A stretch of DNA of 64,000 nt from Allomuricauda sp. NBRC 101325 (GCF_030268205.1 NZ_BSQF01000001.1:1470649-1534648), one strand, 5' to 3'. Counted from the stretch's first letter, positions 8,797-18,465 are shown. A program made the numbers and translations. Notes: generated from the sequence alone by a model not told the origin.

Positions 8797-9690
8797 TTAC
8801 ATTATGTAAAAGTCAACTGGTTCAATAGGTTTGGGAAGTTTGGTTTCTCCCAACAGTTGTCTAATGTTGATATCAATGGTTCTTGCAATGGAGGTAACTG
8901 GCGTATCGGTTGGAAGGTTTTCAAAAGGGTCTTGTAATCTAAATGCCGCCTTTTCCAGAAAAAGAAACACCATGGATAAAATCAATAGTACAATAACCTC
9001 TATGATGATGTTCATATTTAAGGGTTCGGTGAGTGATAAAAAAATTACAAATAGATAGATGGCCAAATGCAACCCTTTTCGGTAGGTGGTTGGGAAAACG
9101 GTGTTTTTGATACGCTCGCACATTCCCATGGAGGCAGTTAATCGCTCCAATGTCTCTTCAAACTGTAACCTAGAAAAATTGTCCAGCTTACCTTCATCAA
9201 AAAGAGTTTTTATAGAATCGGCCTGAAAATCCAATATGCCCAAAGGAACATTTTTTTGCGATTGTAATTGCTCCAGTTCCGAATCAGAAATCAAACCATC
9301 TATATTTTCATAGGGATTTTGACCTCTCAAAGATTGTCCCAACGCATAGCACCATGCAATTTGCCGATAGGCCATGGTTTTGATCATGGGGTTGTCCGAT
9401 TCGGTGTACATCTTTAACTGTAAAACCAACGTACGGGAATCGTTTACAATGGCACCCCATATTTTGCGGGCTTCCCACCAACGGTCGTAGGATTGGTTCA
9501 CTTTAAAGGAAACCAAAATTGAAATGGCGATTCCTAGTGTGGTTGGAATGGTTACGGGAATTTCAGTGTAATGGCGTGAAAAAAAGATGACAGGGATATC
9601 CGTGATAAGTACTATTGATAATACCACCAATAAAGAAACACTGATTTCTTTGAATACATATTTTAAGGGAAGTACAGGTTTTATGATCAT
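8797..9690 (-). CDS. Bestrophin family ion channel
   Basis: Predicted pentameric inner-membrane channel of the bestrophin/RFP-TM family (bacterial members such as KpBest conduct cations). Seen: two N-terminal hydrophobic segments (about 15-60), the family signature around FKVNQSYDRWWEARKIWG, and a second hydrophobic pair around 205-245 ending in the DPFENLPTD segment characteristic of bestrophins. 297 residues, typical. Stands alone, convergent with the protease gene and divergent from the endonuclease gene. Ion specificity is not predictable from what is seen. Confidence 0.9.
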   Translation of the reverse strand: MIIKPVLPLKYVFKEISVSLLVVLSIVLITDIPVIFFSRHYTEIPVTIPTTLGIAISILVSFKVNQSYDRWWEARKIWGAIVNDSRTLVLQLKMYTESDNPMIKTMAYRQIAWCYALGQSLRGQNPYENIDGLISDSELEQLQSQKNVPLGILDFQADSIKTLFDEGKLDNFSRLQFEETLERLTASMGMCERIKNTVFPTTYRKGLHLAIYLFVIFLSLTEPLNMNIIIEVIVLLILSMVFLFLEKAAFRLQDPFENLPTDTPVTSIARTIDINIRQLLGETKLPKPIEPVDFYIM

Positions 9691-9807
9691 TAAAAATTGA
9701 CTTAAGTTCTATTGTCTCAAGATAAACATATAATCCAAGGGAGTTTTATTTTTTTAGGAGGTATTTATTTGCAAAATTGAACCACAAATTCAAATCACTT
9801 TAATAAG

Positions 9808-10605
9808 ATGAAAAACAAAACCCTTTACGCACTGCTCATGTTTATATGTATTGTCGGGTTTTGGCTTTTTGAGAATTTCTATACTCCAGCCACCTACAGT
9901 AATCCAGATACTGTTGAAGTGGATCTAGGGGATTTCGATTATTTGCCAAGTTCTACAAATGGTGAGGTGGTCAATCATGAATATTTTACCCTTTCGTACA
10001 GTGAAACTTATGAACAAGCGGAATGGGTTGCCTATCAACTTAAAAAGGACCATTTGACCTCCGATGATAGAAAGCGTCCTTATTTTATCGAAGACCCTAA
10101 AGTGACATCAAAATCGGCGGATTGGAGGAATTATAGAGGTTCAGGTTACGACAGGGGTCATTTGGTTCCCGCAGGGGATAGGCGCTTTTCTGAGTTTGCC
10201 TTTAATGAGACTTTTTATACAAGCAACATTAGTCCGCAGGATAAAGATTTTAATGCCGGTATTTGGAATCGATTGGAGCAACAGGTTCGGTATTGGTGCA
10301 AGCAATATGGCGATTTGATCGTGATTACCGGAGGAGTTCTTGAAGATGGGTTAAAAGAAATTGGTGATGAGGATGTGGATGTGCCGGATGCCTTTTATAA
10401 AATTGTTTTGAAGGACAAGGGAGATAGAATGGAAGTTATTGCATTTTTGATTCCAGCTAAGGATAGTGAAAAGTCCTTATCCCAATTTGTGGTTTCCATT
10501 GATGAATTGGAAGCAAAAACAGGAATTGACTTCTTTCAGAAGCAACCCAAAGCATGGCAAGATGAGGTCGAATCCAAAGCGGATATTTCTGGGTTCAAGC
10601 TTTAG
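9808..10605 (+). CDS. DNA/RNA non-specific endonuclease (NUC1 family), secreted or membrane anchored
   Basis: Predicted Serratia-nuclease-like enzyme that hydrolyses DNA and RNA. Seen: an N-terminal hydrophobic segment (residues 5-21) that acts as signal or anchor, then the beta-beta-alpha metal core with the DRGH motif (His118 general base) and Asn149 in NAGIW as the Mg2+ ligand. 265 residues. No immunity-protein gene adjoins, which is usual for exported nucleases. Its TAG stop overlaps the rodA stop on the opposite strand. A role in nucleic-acid scavenging is inferred from export. Confidence 0.92.
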   Translation: MKNKTLYALLMFICIVGFWLFENFYTPATYSNPDTVEVDLGDFDYLPSSTNGEVVNHEYFTLSYSETYEQAEWVAYQLKKDHLTSDDRKRPYFIEDPKVTSKSADWRNYRGSGYDRGHLVPAGDRRFSEFAFNETFYTSNISPQDKDFNAGIWNRLEQQVRYWCKQYGDLIVITGGVLEDGLKEIGDEDVDVPDAFYKIVLKDKGDRMEVIAFLIPAKDSEKSLSQFVVSIDELEAKTGIDFFQKQPKAWQDEVESKADISGFKL

Positions 10606-11885
10606 ATACCGTCCTTTAAACGGTTCGAATCCAACTTTAGGAAAACGAAAAGCAACATTGTAAAGAAAATAAGTCCAGATCCTCCATAGCTAAAAAATGG
10701 AAGTGGCACCCCAATGGTGGGTAAAAGTCCAATTACCATTCCAATGTTGATGAAATAGTGGAACACGAGAATGGAAATAACTCCATAACCGTACATTCGA
10801 CTGAAATCACTTTTTTGTCGCTCCGCAATGTAGATCAATCGGAGAAAGAAAAAGGAGAACAATAAAATAACCGCTGCTGACCCTAAAAAGCCCCATTCCT
10901 CACCCACGGAACTAAAGATATAATCTGTATGCTGTTCAGGCACAAAATCTCCTTTGGTTCGAGTTCCTTCCATGAATCCTTTTCCAGAAAATCCTCCCGA
11001 TTCAATGGCCTTTTCAGATTGGTAGGTGTTGTAGCCAATGGTTTTTCGGATTTCGTCCAATTTATCTTCATCTTTTTCCAAACTCAACCACAAAGCAAAA
11101 CGATCTCTGTGTCGTTGTTCAAAAACCTTTTCAAAAACAAAATTTACCGAAAGGGAAAATAGTATGGCAACTACCACAGCTCCAATTACGGGCAAAATGG
11201 GAATTTTAACCGATGCTTTCTTAAAGGTGTAGATGAGCAAAGTGATAATGATCAATCCTATGGCTACCCAAACCGTACCGAACATTAAAGTGGTGGCAAA
11301 CAACACCACCGCAAAAATGAGAATGCCCAGATAATATAAAGGAAATCCCTCACGAAAGAGGACAAAAAACAAGGAAAAATAAATCAATGAACTTCCAGGG
11401 TCGGGCTGTGGAAGAATCAAAATTGCAGGCAACAAAATAATGATCAAGGCATACATCTGGTGCTTTCTCGTTCTAATATCCGTCTGAATATCACTTAAGA
11501 ATTTTGCCAATGCCAATGATGTGGTCACCTTGGCCAATTCCGAAGGTTGAAGATTAAAAAATCCAAGATCGTACCATGAAGTTGCGCCTGCAATGGTTTT
11601 TCCGAAAACAAAAAGTCCAAGGAGCAAAACTATCGACACGACATAAAAAATCGAGGAAAAGCGTTCAAAGAAATTGGATTCCACAAAGAGAACGAAGATG
11701 ATTCCTGCAAAAGCCAGCCCAATAAAAAAGAGCTGTTTGCCATATAAGGTTGAGAAATCGAAAATGGAGGTGTCCGTATCGCCCACCGAAGTGGAATAAA
11801 TATTTAGCCACCCGATAAAAACCAAAAGGGCGTAAAGTATAACCGTAATCCAATCCAATCTACCAAAAGGGCCCTTACCACTCAC
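10602..11885 (-). CDS. rodA: Rod-shape SEDS peptidoglycan glycosyltransferase RodA
   Basis: Polytopic inner-membrane SEDS polymerase that builds glycan strands for cell elongation together with PBP2. About ten hydrophobic segments are seen, with conserved SEDS segments including LQPSELAK and, near the C terminus, GVPLPFFSYGGSG. 427 residues. Start is GTG and lies inside the last codons of mrdA (11-base overlap), indicating translational coupling. Last gene of the mreB-mreC-mreD-mrdA-rodA operon; its stop overlaps that of the convergent endonuclease gene. Confidence 0.95.
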   Translation of the reverse strand: MSGKGPFGRLDWITVILYALLVFIGWLNIYSTSVGDTDTSIFDFSTLYGKQLFFIGLAFAGIIFVLFVESNFFERFSSIFYVVSIVLLLGLFVFGKTIAGATSWYDLGFFNLQPSELAKVTTSLALAKFLSDIQTDIRTRKHQMYALIIILLPAILILPQPDPGSSLIYFSLFFVLFREGFPLYYLGILIFAVVLFATTLMFGTVWVAIGLIIITLLIYTFKKASVKIPILPVIGAVVVAILFSLSVNFVFEKVFEQRHRDRFALWLSLEKDEDKLDEIRKTIGYNTYQSEKAIESGGFSGKGFMEGTRTKGDFVPEQHTDYIFSSVGEEWGFLGSAAVILLFSFFFLRLIYIAERQKSDFSRMYGYGVISILVFHYFINIGMVIGLLPTIGVPLPFFSYGGSGLIFFTMLLFVFLKLDSNRLKDGI

Positions 11886-13743
11886 GCTCGTTTATTTTGA
11901 AAGGTTCGCCACTGTAAGGTTTGGCATATTCGTGTTCCAAAGTTTTTTCCAACATGCGTTTTTCCAAGTCGGTGCGGGTAATTTCCCCTTTGATGTATTT
12001 TTCAATAAGTAATGATGCAATATGTCCAGCATACCGTGAACCAAAATAACCGTTTTCAATATAAACTGCCAGGGCAATTTGTGGATTCTCGATAGGAGCG
12101 AAGGCCACAAAAACAGAGTGGTCGGTCAATTGCATGCGTTCCCCATCCACTCGGATATAATTTTCTACGGTTCCCGTTTTGCCGGCAATATTTACCCCTG
12201 GGATTTTTACCCAACGAGCCGTTCCATATTCGTAAACATTCGCCATTCCTTCGATTACGGGATCAAAATGTTTGCGGTCGATTGTTGTGTATCTTGGTTC
12301 GGTATAACTTGGATCAATAGCCCCATTGTCACCGACACTTTTAATAATATGAGGGGTATAAAAATAACCTCGGTTGGCAATCGCAGCTGTCATATTGGCC
12401 AACTGAAGTGGCGTTGCGGCAATCTCACCCTGTCCAATTGAATTGGAAATAATGGTTGAGGAAGCCCATCTTCCATTTCCATACCATTTATCGTAATATT
12501 CAACATCGGGAATCCTTCCTGGTGCACCTGTTGGAATGTCCGAGCCCAAATAGTTGCCCAATCCAAAACTTTTGATGTGCTTTTCCCATACCGACATACC
12601 TTCATCGGTGGTTTCATATTTGCTGAAAATCTTTCTGAAGACCCCTGCGAAATAGGCATTGCACGATTGGTAAATCCCTGAATTCAAATCACGAACTCCA
12701 CCGCCACAGTGACAACCCCTCAAAGTATTTCCAACATAAAAACCGTGGTAGCATCTAAATTGTGTGTTTTCATCAATTACACCTTCCTGCAGACCAACCA
12801 GAGCGTTCAACGTTTTAAATGGGGAACCAGGGGAAGGTTGTGCCAAAATGGAGCGGTCCCAAGTGGGTTTGGAAATGGTATCGTAATGTAATTTGCTGTA
12901 GTTTTTGGAACGTTCCCTTCCAACCAAAAGAGCAGGGTCGTAGGTAGGTCCAGAAATCATCGCCAATATTTCACCCGATTTCGGTTCAATGGCAACTATA
13001 CCGCCTCGTTTTCCGTGCATTAACTTTTCGCCATATTCTTGAAGCTCTTTGTCCAAAGTAATATGGATTTCGTTGCCCTGCTGCGGAAGTGTATCCAGTT
13101 TTCCGTTTTTATAGGGTCCAATATCCCTATTGAATCGGTCTTTTTGAATGTGCTTTACCCCTTTTCTTCCTCGGAGTAAATCTTCATATTGTTTTTCAAT
13201 TCCTGTGCGTCCTTTCAATTCACCGGCAACATAGTAGGGGTTGTTTTGCAAGTCCCATTCGTTTACCTCACTAATGTATCCCAAAACATTGGCGGCACTG
13301 TGGGTGTTGTAATATCTTAACGACCTCTTCTGGATATAAAAGCCTGCAAAATGGCGCATTTTTTCCTGAAGGGTGGCATAATCTTCTTTGGAAAGTTGAG
13401 GTACCAAAACAGAGGGAAGACGGGGGGAGTAGGTTCTGGCCTTTTCCATTTTAATATCAAAGGTCTTTTTGTCTATTCCCAAAAGCTGGCAAAATTCCAA
13501 GGTGTCCAATGGTTTTACCTCTCTAGGAATCACCATCACATCATAAGCAGCTTGATTCCCTACCAAAAGTTGGCCATCTCGATCATAAATGTAGCCACGC
13601 TCGGGATAGTCGTACACCTTTTTAATGGCAGGGTCGTCCAATATCTGATCTGCGGAAAATCGGAATAATTGCAAATAGGAGAGTCTACCTATAAAGGTAA
13701 ATCCTATGAGTACAACCACCGATGACAGCAATAATTTTTTCAT
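11875..13743 (-). CDS. mrdA: Penicillin-binding protein 2, elongasome transpeptidase
   Basis: Class B PBP that cross-links peptidoglycan during lateral growth, partner of RodA. Seen: N-terminal membrane anchor (4-24), dimerisation domain starting with the YPERGYIYDRDG segment, and the transpeptidase domain with Ser307-x-x-Lys310 (SPFK), the SxN motif SCN in YQSCNAYF, and KTG in AGKTGTVEN. 622 residues, normal. Fourth gene of the mre/mrd operon, 11-base overlap with rodA and 52 bases after mreD. Confidence 0.95.
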   Translation of the reverse strand: MKKLLLSSVVVLIGFTFIGRLSYLQLFRFSADQILDDPAIKKVYDYPERGYIYDRDGQLLVGNQAAYDVMVIPREVKPLDTLEFCQLLGIDKKTFDIKMEKARTYSPRLPSVLVPQLSKEDYATLQEKMRHFAGFYIQKRSLRYYNTHSAANVLGYISEVNEWDLQNNPYYVAGELKGRTGIEKQYEDLLRGRKGVKHIQKDRFNRDIGPYKNGKLDTLPQQGNEIHITLDKELQEYGEKLMHGKRGGIVAIEPKSGEILAMISGPTYDPALLVGRERSKNYSKLHYDTISKPTWDRSILAQPSPGSPFKTLNALVGLQEGVIDENTQFRCYHGFYVGNTLRGCHCGGGVRDLNSGIYQSCNAYFAGVFRKIFSKYETTDEGMSVWEKHIKSFGLGNYLGSDIPTGAPGRIPDVEYYDKWYGNGRWASSTIISNSIGQGEIAATPLQLANMTAAIANRGYFYTPHIIKSVGDNGAIDPSYTEPRYTTIDRKHFDPVIEGMANVYEYGTARWVKIPGVNIAGKTGTVENYIRVDGERMQLTDHSVFVAFAPIENPQIALAVYIENGYFGSRYAGHIASLLIEKYIKGEITRTDLEKRMLEKTLEHEYAKPYSGEPFKINEREW

Positions 13744-13795
13744 TATTTAATTGAAATCTAGACTTATAATATATCCAACGATAAAAACTACGTTT

Positions 13796-14302
13796 TTATT
13801 CGCTTTTTGGACTAAAAAGTGAACTGAATAATACACAAAGTATTAAAGTTACGATTCCTGTGGCAAAAACTTTTTTCAAAATTAAAAGGAAGTGGGACAA
13901 ACTTAAAATTTCAAAGAAAAAGAATATCATGTGGTGCAACAGTACAATAAAAGCCAAAAACGTGATGCGTTGTACCGTTGTTGTATGCCTAAAATTGAAA
14001 TTCTGGAATTCATAGTTGATTCCAAAACACAACCGCATCAATGCGGGTCGGGCATAAGCTACTGTAACCGATGCCAAGGCATTCAAAGCCAAAGTATCTG
14101 AATAAATATCGATGAACAAGCCCAATAAAAAAGCAGTGAACATAAAAAGTGCCCTGTTACCTTTTATGGGATACCAGTAAAAGAAAATGACATAGACCAT
14201 CGGGTTGATGAACCCCATGAAATTGAGGTTGTTGAACACCAAGACCTGCGTCAGGGCCAACAAAACAAACCTTAATATGTTTATAAAAACAGTGCTATTC
14301 AT
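13796..14302 (-). CDS. mreD: Rod shape-determining membrane protein MreD
   Basis: Small inner-membrane elongasome protein with five to six hydrophobic segments over 168 residues and little other sequence signature. Assignment rests on topology, length and exact position between mreC (8-base overlap) and mrdA. Its usual role is linking MreC to the PBP2-RodA complex. The divergent sequence is normal for Bacteroidota MreD. Confidence 0.88.
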   Translation of the reverse strand: MNSTVFINILRFVLLALTQVLVFNNLNFMGFINPMVYVIFFYWYPIKGNRALFMFTAFLLGLFIDIYSDTLALNALASVTVAYARPALMRLCFGINYEFQNFNFRHTTTVQRITFLAFIVLLHHMIFFFFEILSLSHFLLILKKVFATGIVTLILCVLFSSLFSPKSE

Positions 14303-15110
14303 TTAGGGTGCTCGATTCTAAAGCCTGAATTTCGGGTTTGTCCTTGTTCTCTATGAGGTAGACATTTTTGATGTTTGCCATATCGTTAAAAAGTTCTACT
14401 TCGATATTGTAAAAACTTTGAGAAGCATTCAAATCATATTTTTTAATGACCCCAACAGGAATATTTTCAGGAAAAATACTGGACATTCCCCCTGTAACTA
14501 TGGTGTCACCAACCACAACGGGCACCAATCTCGGTATATCGATTAATTGTGCTGTTGTATAATCTTTTGCATCCCAAATAAAGGAACCAAAATAATTGGT
14601 GCCCTTAATTTTAGCGTTGATGTTGGATTTGGTGTTCAATATGCTTTGAACCGTTGCAAAATTATTGGAAACATTTTCCACAATACCCAAAATACCTTTG
14701 GTTGTGATAACCCCCATATCTTGTTTTACCCCATCATTTTTTCCTTTGTTGATGGTGAGATAATTTCGAGGGGAAGCATAGCTGTTTTTAATGAGATGGG
14801 CACTCAAAACTTGATAGACCGCCAAGGTAGAGTCCAAAGGTTGAATGCTATCATCCGACGAATTGAAAAGCAGTCTTCGCAATTCTTCATTCTCCTCTAC
14901 TAATCTTCTATTTTCCTCCCGTAAACCGAAGTAGGAAGATATATCTGCGCCAGTACCGTACACATTACCTGCCAGCCAACGGGACGAATTAAAAAATCGG
15001 GATTGATGATAGGAATGCGACCGAACGGTCATCACCAACGAAATAAGTGCCAAAAACCCATAAAGGAAAGCATTTCTGTACCGTAAGATAAAGTTGATGA
15101 TGCGTTGCAT
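14295..15110 (-). CDS. mreC: Rod shape-determining protein MreC
   Basis: Bitopic periplasmic scaffold that activates PBP2-RodA. Seen: N-terminal membrane segment (about 12-28), a coiled-coil stretch near residues 60-90 (ENRRLVEENEELRRLL), then the beta-rich MreC domain with segments such as NKGKNDGVKQDMGVITTKGILGI kept in family order. 271 residues. Overlaps mreD by eight bases and lies 63 bases downstream of mreB. Confidence 0.94.
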   Translation of the reverse strand: MQRIINFILRYRNAFLYGFLALISLVMTVRSHSYHQSRFFNSSRWLAGNVYGTGADISSYFGLREENRRLVEENEELRRLLFNSSDDSIQPLDSTLAVYQVLSAHLIKNSYASPRNYLTINKGKNDGVKQDMGVITTKGILGIVENVSNNFATVQSILNTKSNINAKIKGTNYFGSFIWDAKDYTTAQLIDIPRLVPVVVGDTIVTGGMSSIFPENIPVGVIKKYDLNASQSFYNIEVELFNDMANIKNVYLIENKDKPEIQALESSTLNE

Positions 15111-15173
15111 GCAATCGTATCGTTAAGAAAGTTTGAACACCTTCAAGGTAATAGAACTGCTTAAATTACAGGC

Positions 15174-16202
15174 CTATTTTATTAAAATACTTTTATAGCG
15201 CTCTAAATTTTTTAGGGCAATACCTGTTCCGCGAACAACCGCTCTCAATGGATCCTCAGCAATGTAAACGGGCAAATCGGTTTTTTGTGAAAGTCTGCGG
15301 TCCAAACCTCTAAGCATGGAACCACCTCCAGCCAAGTAAATACCAGTGTTGTAAATATCAGCAGCCAATTCTGGTGGCGTTTGCGAAAGGGTTTCCATTA
15401 CGGCATCTTCGACCCTCAAAATACTTTTGTCCAATGCTTTGGCAATTTCTCGGTAAGAAACCTGAACCTGTTTTGGTTTTCCTGTCAACAAATCACGTCC
15501 TTGGATAGATTTATCGTCTGGTGGGGATTTTAAATCCTCGGTTGCCGAACCAATTTCAATCTTAATGGCTTCTGCAGTAGTTTCACCTACGTACAAGTTA
15601 TGCTGGGTTCGCATATAATAAATAATATCGTTGGTAAAAACGTCACCTGCAATTTTAACCGATTTATCACAAACAATTCCACCTAAAGCGATCACGGCAA
15701 TTTCGGTGGTACCCCCACCGATGTCCACGATCATATTTCCTTTGGGCTGCATAATATCAAGACCAATACCGATGGCAGCCGCCATGGGTTCATGAATCAA
15801 GTATACCTCTTTACCGTTAACACGTTCCGCTGACTCGCGAACCGCACGCATTTCCACTTCTGTAATCCCAGAGGGAATACAAATTACCATTCGAAGTGCA
15901 GGTGGGAACCACTTTTTCTTTAATGCAGGAATATTTTTGATGAACATGTTGATCATCTTTTCCGAGGCATCAAAGTCGGCAATTACCCCATCTTTCAATG
16001 GTCTAATGGTTTTGATGTTTTCATGGGTTTTCCCCTGCATCATATTGGCTTCGCGGCCCACCGCGATAATTTTTCCTGAAACACGGTCCCTTGCCACAAT
16101 GGAAGGACTGTCAACAACCACTTTGTCCAAGTGGATGATCAGGGTATTTGCAGTACCAAGGTCAATGGCTATTTCCTCGGTCATGAAATCAAAAAATCCC
16201 AT
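15174..16202 (-). CDS. mreB: Actin-like rod shape-determining protein MreB
   Basis: ATP-binding bacterial actin that forms membrane-bound filaments guiding lateral wall synthesis. Seen: phosphate-1 loop IDLGTANT near residue 14, phosphate-2 MIVDIGGGTTE, and the adenosine loop YLAGGGSML. 342 residues, normal. First gene of the mre/mrd operon; 55 bases separate it from purH upstream on the same strand, so some read-through from purH is possible. No convincing TAnnTTTG box was seen in that short gap. Confidence 0.97.
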   Translation of the reverse strand: MGFFDFMTEEIAIDLGTANTLIIHLDKVVVDSPSIVARDRVSGKIIAVGREANMMQGKTHENIKTIRPLKDGVIADFDASEKMINMFIKNIPALKKKWFPPALRMVICIPSGITEVEMRAVRESAERVNGKEVYLIHEPMAAAIGIGLDIMQPKGNMIVDIGGGTTEIAVIALGGIVCDKSVKIAGDVFTNDIIYYMRTQHNLYVGETTAEAIKIEIGSATEDLKSPPDDKSIQGRDLLTGKPKQVQVSYREIAKALDKSILRVEDAVMETLSQTPPELAADIYNTGIYLAGGGSMLRGLDRRLSQKTDLPVYIAEDPLRAVVRGTGIALKNLERYKSILIK

Positions 16203-16257
16203 AAAAAAAGCGTCTATTTCGGATTAACGGTAAAATTTATCGGCTAAAGTACTAAAA

Positions 16258-17787
16258 TTAATGTTTAAAATGTCGAGTGCCTGTCATCACCATTGCCATT
16301 CCATTTTCATTGCAATAATCGATGCTCAATTGGTCTTTGATCGACCCTCCAGGTTGGATAACACTTTTGATGCCTGCCTTGTCCGCAATCTCCACACAAT
16401 CAGGGAATGGGAAGAACGCATCACTGGCCATAACGGCACCGTCCAAATCAAAATTGAAAGATTGTGCTTTGTGAATGGCTTGGTTCAAAGCATCAACACG
16501 TGAGGTTTGTCCTGTTCCACTAGCACACAATTGCTTGTTTTTTGCCAAAACAATGGTGTTGCTTTTGGTGTGTTTGCACAATTTGGAAGCGAAAATTAAA
16601 TCTTCAATTTCTTCTGGAGTAGCTTGTTTTTCTGTTACTGGAGTCAAATCTTCTTTGGAATCGGTTTTGGAATCTTTGTCCTGGACCAAAACGCCGTTCA
16701 AACAAGTTCTTACCAAAGTTTCTGGCAATTCAATCTCGTTTTGAATCAAAATGATTCTATTTTTCTTGCCTTTCAAAATTTCCAATGCCTCATCGGAATA
16801 GCTAGGGGCAATCACTACTTCGCAGAACAAGTCATGGATTTCTTCGGCAGTTGGTTTGTCGATTTCTACATTGGAAATCAAAATACCGCCAAAAGCAGAA
16901 ACAGGGTCACCTGCCAAAGCATCCACATATGCTTGCTTGATCGTGCTGCGCGTAGCCAATCCACAAGCGTTGTTATGTTTTAGGATAGCAAAGGTTGGGT
17001 CGTCATTTTTGAATTCCCCCATCAAGTTTACGGCAGCATCCACATCCAAAAGGTTATTGTAGGATAGTTCTTTACCATGAAGTTTTGAGAACATCGCCTC
17101 AAAATCGCCAAAGAAGTATCCTTTTTGGTGCGGGTTTTCACCGTAACGCAATACCTGACCTTTGGTCTCACTGATTTTTAGTACAGTTTCTTCTTTTTCT
17201 TGGTTGAAGTAATTGAAGATGGCTGAATCATAATGAGAAGAAACATTGAACGCTTTAGTAGCAAAACGCTTGCGGTCTTCTAAAGAAGTTGTGCCATTTC
17301 CTTCAGTGATCACGTTCAAAAAGTCTCCGTAATCCTCCATAGATGAAACACATAGTACATCCTTGAAGTTTTTGGCAGCAGCCCTGATCAAGGAAATACC
17401 ACCAATGTCGATTTTCTCGATAATGTCTTGTTCCGATGCACCACTGGCAACGGTTTTTTCAAAAGGATACAAATCTACGATCACAATGTCCAACTGTGGA
17501 ATTTCAAATTCTGCCATTTGGGCCACATCACTTTCATTGTCCTGTCTGTTCAAAATACCTCCAAAAACTTTGGGGTGCAAAGTCTTCACGCGACCGCCCA
17601 AAATGGATGGGTAGCTGGTCACATCCTCAACAGGTACCACATCGATACCCAAATCACGGATAAATTTTTCGGTTCCCCCTGTGGAATACAGCGTTACTCC
17701 AAGTTCGTCCAATTTTTTTACGATGGGTTCCAGACCATCTTTATGAAATACGGAAATTAATGCGGCGGAGGCTTTTTTAGCAGTCAT
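16258..17787 (-). CDS. purH: Bifunctional AICAR transformylase/IMP cyclohydrolase
   Basis: Cytoplasmic enzyme for the last two steps of de novo IMP synthesis: formylation of AICAR using 10-formyl-tetrahydrofolate, then ring closure. Seen: N-terminal MGS-like cyclohydrolase domain (about 1-150, STGGTEKFIRDLG and the ILGGRVKTLHPK segment) and C-terminal AICARFT domain with the KHNNACG motif and a C-terminal GGSIKDQ segment. 509 residues, normal. ATG at 17787 with a TACTTTTG box 33 bases upstream. Confidence 0.97.
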   Translation of the reverse strand: MTAKKASAALISVFHKDGLEPIVKKLDELGVTLYSTGGTEKFIRDLGIDVVPVEDVTSYPSILGGRVKTLHPKVFGGILNRQDNESDVAQMAEFEIPQLDIVIVDLYPFEKTVASGASEQDIIEKIDIGGISLIRAAAKNFKDVLCVSSMEDYGDFLNVITEGNGTTSLEDRKRFATKAFNVSSHYDSAIFNYFNQEKEETVLKISETKGQVLRYGENPHQKGYFFGDFEAMFSKLHGKELSYNNLLDVDAAVNLMGEFKNDDPTFAILKHNNACGLATRSTIKQAYVDALAGDPVSAFGGILISNVEIDKPTAEEIHDLFCEVVIAPSYSDEALEILKGKKNRIILIQNEIELPETLVRTCLNGVLVQDKDSKTDSKEDLTPVTEKQATPEEIEDLIFASKLCKHTKSNTIVLAKNKQLCASGTGQTSRVDALNQAIHKAQSFNFDLDGAVMASDAFFPFPDCVEIADKAGIKSVIQPGGSIKDQLSIDYCNENGMAMVMTGTRHFKH

Positions 17788-17820
17788 CTTCTCTGTCTTA
17801 GAATCAATTTATTAAGCGCA

Positions 17821-17828
17821 CAAAAGTA
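17821..17828 (-). promoter_or_regulatory. Candidate -7 element (TACTTTTG) for purH
   Basis: Exact TAnnTTTG match on the minus strand, 33 bases before the purH ATG. No TTG at good -33 spacing was found, so support is from the single box and its location. Confidence 0.4.
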
Positions 17829-17880
17829 CTTTTTTTGAATCTAAAAAGCAGAACGGTTTATCAACAAAATTCGTTAAGTT

Positions 17881-18333
17881 TTACAGAATTTTGGCCACCT
17901 CGGCATTGATGAATTCCAAAAAGCGCTCATCTTCGGCCGTAAATGGGTCTGGAGTGTTGGAATCAATATCAATTTGACCCGCATTTTCACCATTCACAAA
18001 TAAGGGGACAACAATCTCCGCTTTTACGGTAATGCTGCAGGCGATATAATTGTCTTGGGCAGCCACATCGGGTACCACAAAGTTCTGGTTGCTTACGGCT
18101 ACCTGTCCACAAATACCTTTTCCAAAAGGGATAATGGTGTGGTCGGTGGGAGCACCTGCGTAGGGTCCAAGCTTTAACTCCTCTTTATCCCCATTTTTGA
18201 AATAAAACCCAACCCAATCGTAATGATTTACATTGATGCGCAAAAGTTCGCAGATTTCGCCTAAACGGGTATCCACGGTTTTGGTTCCGTCCTTTACGAT
18301 TTCGAGCACTTTGGGTTCCAATGATTTTAGCAT
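17881..18333 (-). CDS. GAF-domain protein, free methionine-(R)-sulfoxide reductase-like
   Basis: A single GAF domain of 150 residues matching the fRMsr (YebR) family, which reduces free L-methionine-R-sulfoxide using active-site cysteines. Seen: the family segments HYDWVGFYF, LGPYAG, GKGICGQV (Cys75), NYIACS (Cys99) and QIDIDS. In characterised enzymes three cysteines are conserved; here the first, expected near residue 63-65 just after LGPYAG, is replaced (APTDHT). The two retained ones correspond to the pair reported as essential in yeast fRMsr, so activity remains plausible. Good promoter upstream; divergent from the copper cluster. Confidence 0.8.
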   Translation of the reverse strand: MLKSLEPKVLEIVKDGTKTVDTRLGEICELLRINVNHYDWVGFYFKNGDKEELKLGPYAGAPTDHTIIPFGKGICGQVAVSNQNFVVPDVAAQDNYIACSITVKAEIVVPLFVNGENAGQIDIDSNTPDPFTAEDERFLEFINAEVAKIL

Positions 18334-18347
18334 GAGATATTTTTTTG

Positions 18348-18380
18348 CAAATGTATTGAATAGAGGATTTGTACGACAAA
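18348..18380 (-). promoter_or_regulatory. Promoter of the GAF-domain gene (TTTG ... TACATTTG)
   Basis: On the minus strand a TTTG at 18380-18377 and an exact TAnnTTTG box at 18355-18348 are separated by 21 bases, the spacing expected of Bacteroidota primary-sigma promoters. The box ends 14 bases before the ATG, implying a very short leader. Confidence 0.55.
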
Positions 18381-18450
18381 CAAAAAGAAAGCTTACAGGC
18401 CAAAAACAGATAAAGTTCTGTTAAGCAAAACAATAAATGTTAATATTTTG

Positions 18451-18458
18451 TAGTTTTG
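18451..18458 (+). promoter_or_regulatory. Candidate -7 element (TAGTTTTG) for the copper cluster
   Basis: Exact TAnnTTTG match ending seven bases before the ATG at 18466. If used, transcription would start almost at the start codon, giving a leaderless message. No clear -33 element was seen. Confidence 0.3.
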
Positions 18459-18465
18459 TAGTCGA

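Noticed and set aside
9756-9761. AGGAGG as a ribosome binding site for the endonuclease gene
   Set aside because: It is 46 bases from the ATG and Bacteroidota rarely use Shine-Dalgarno pairing.
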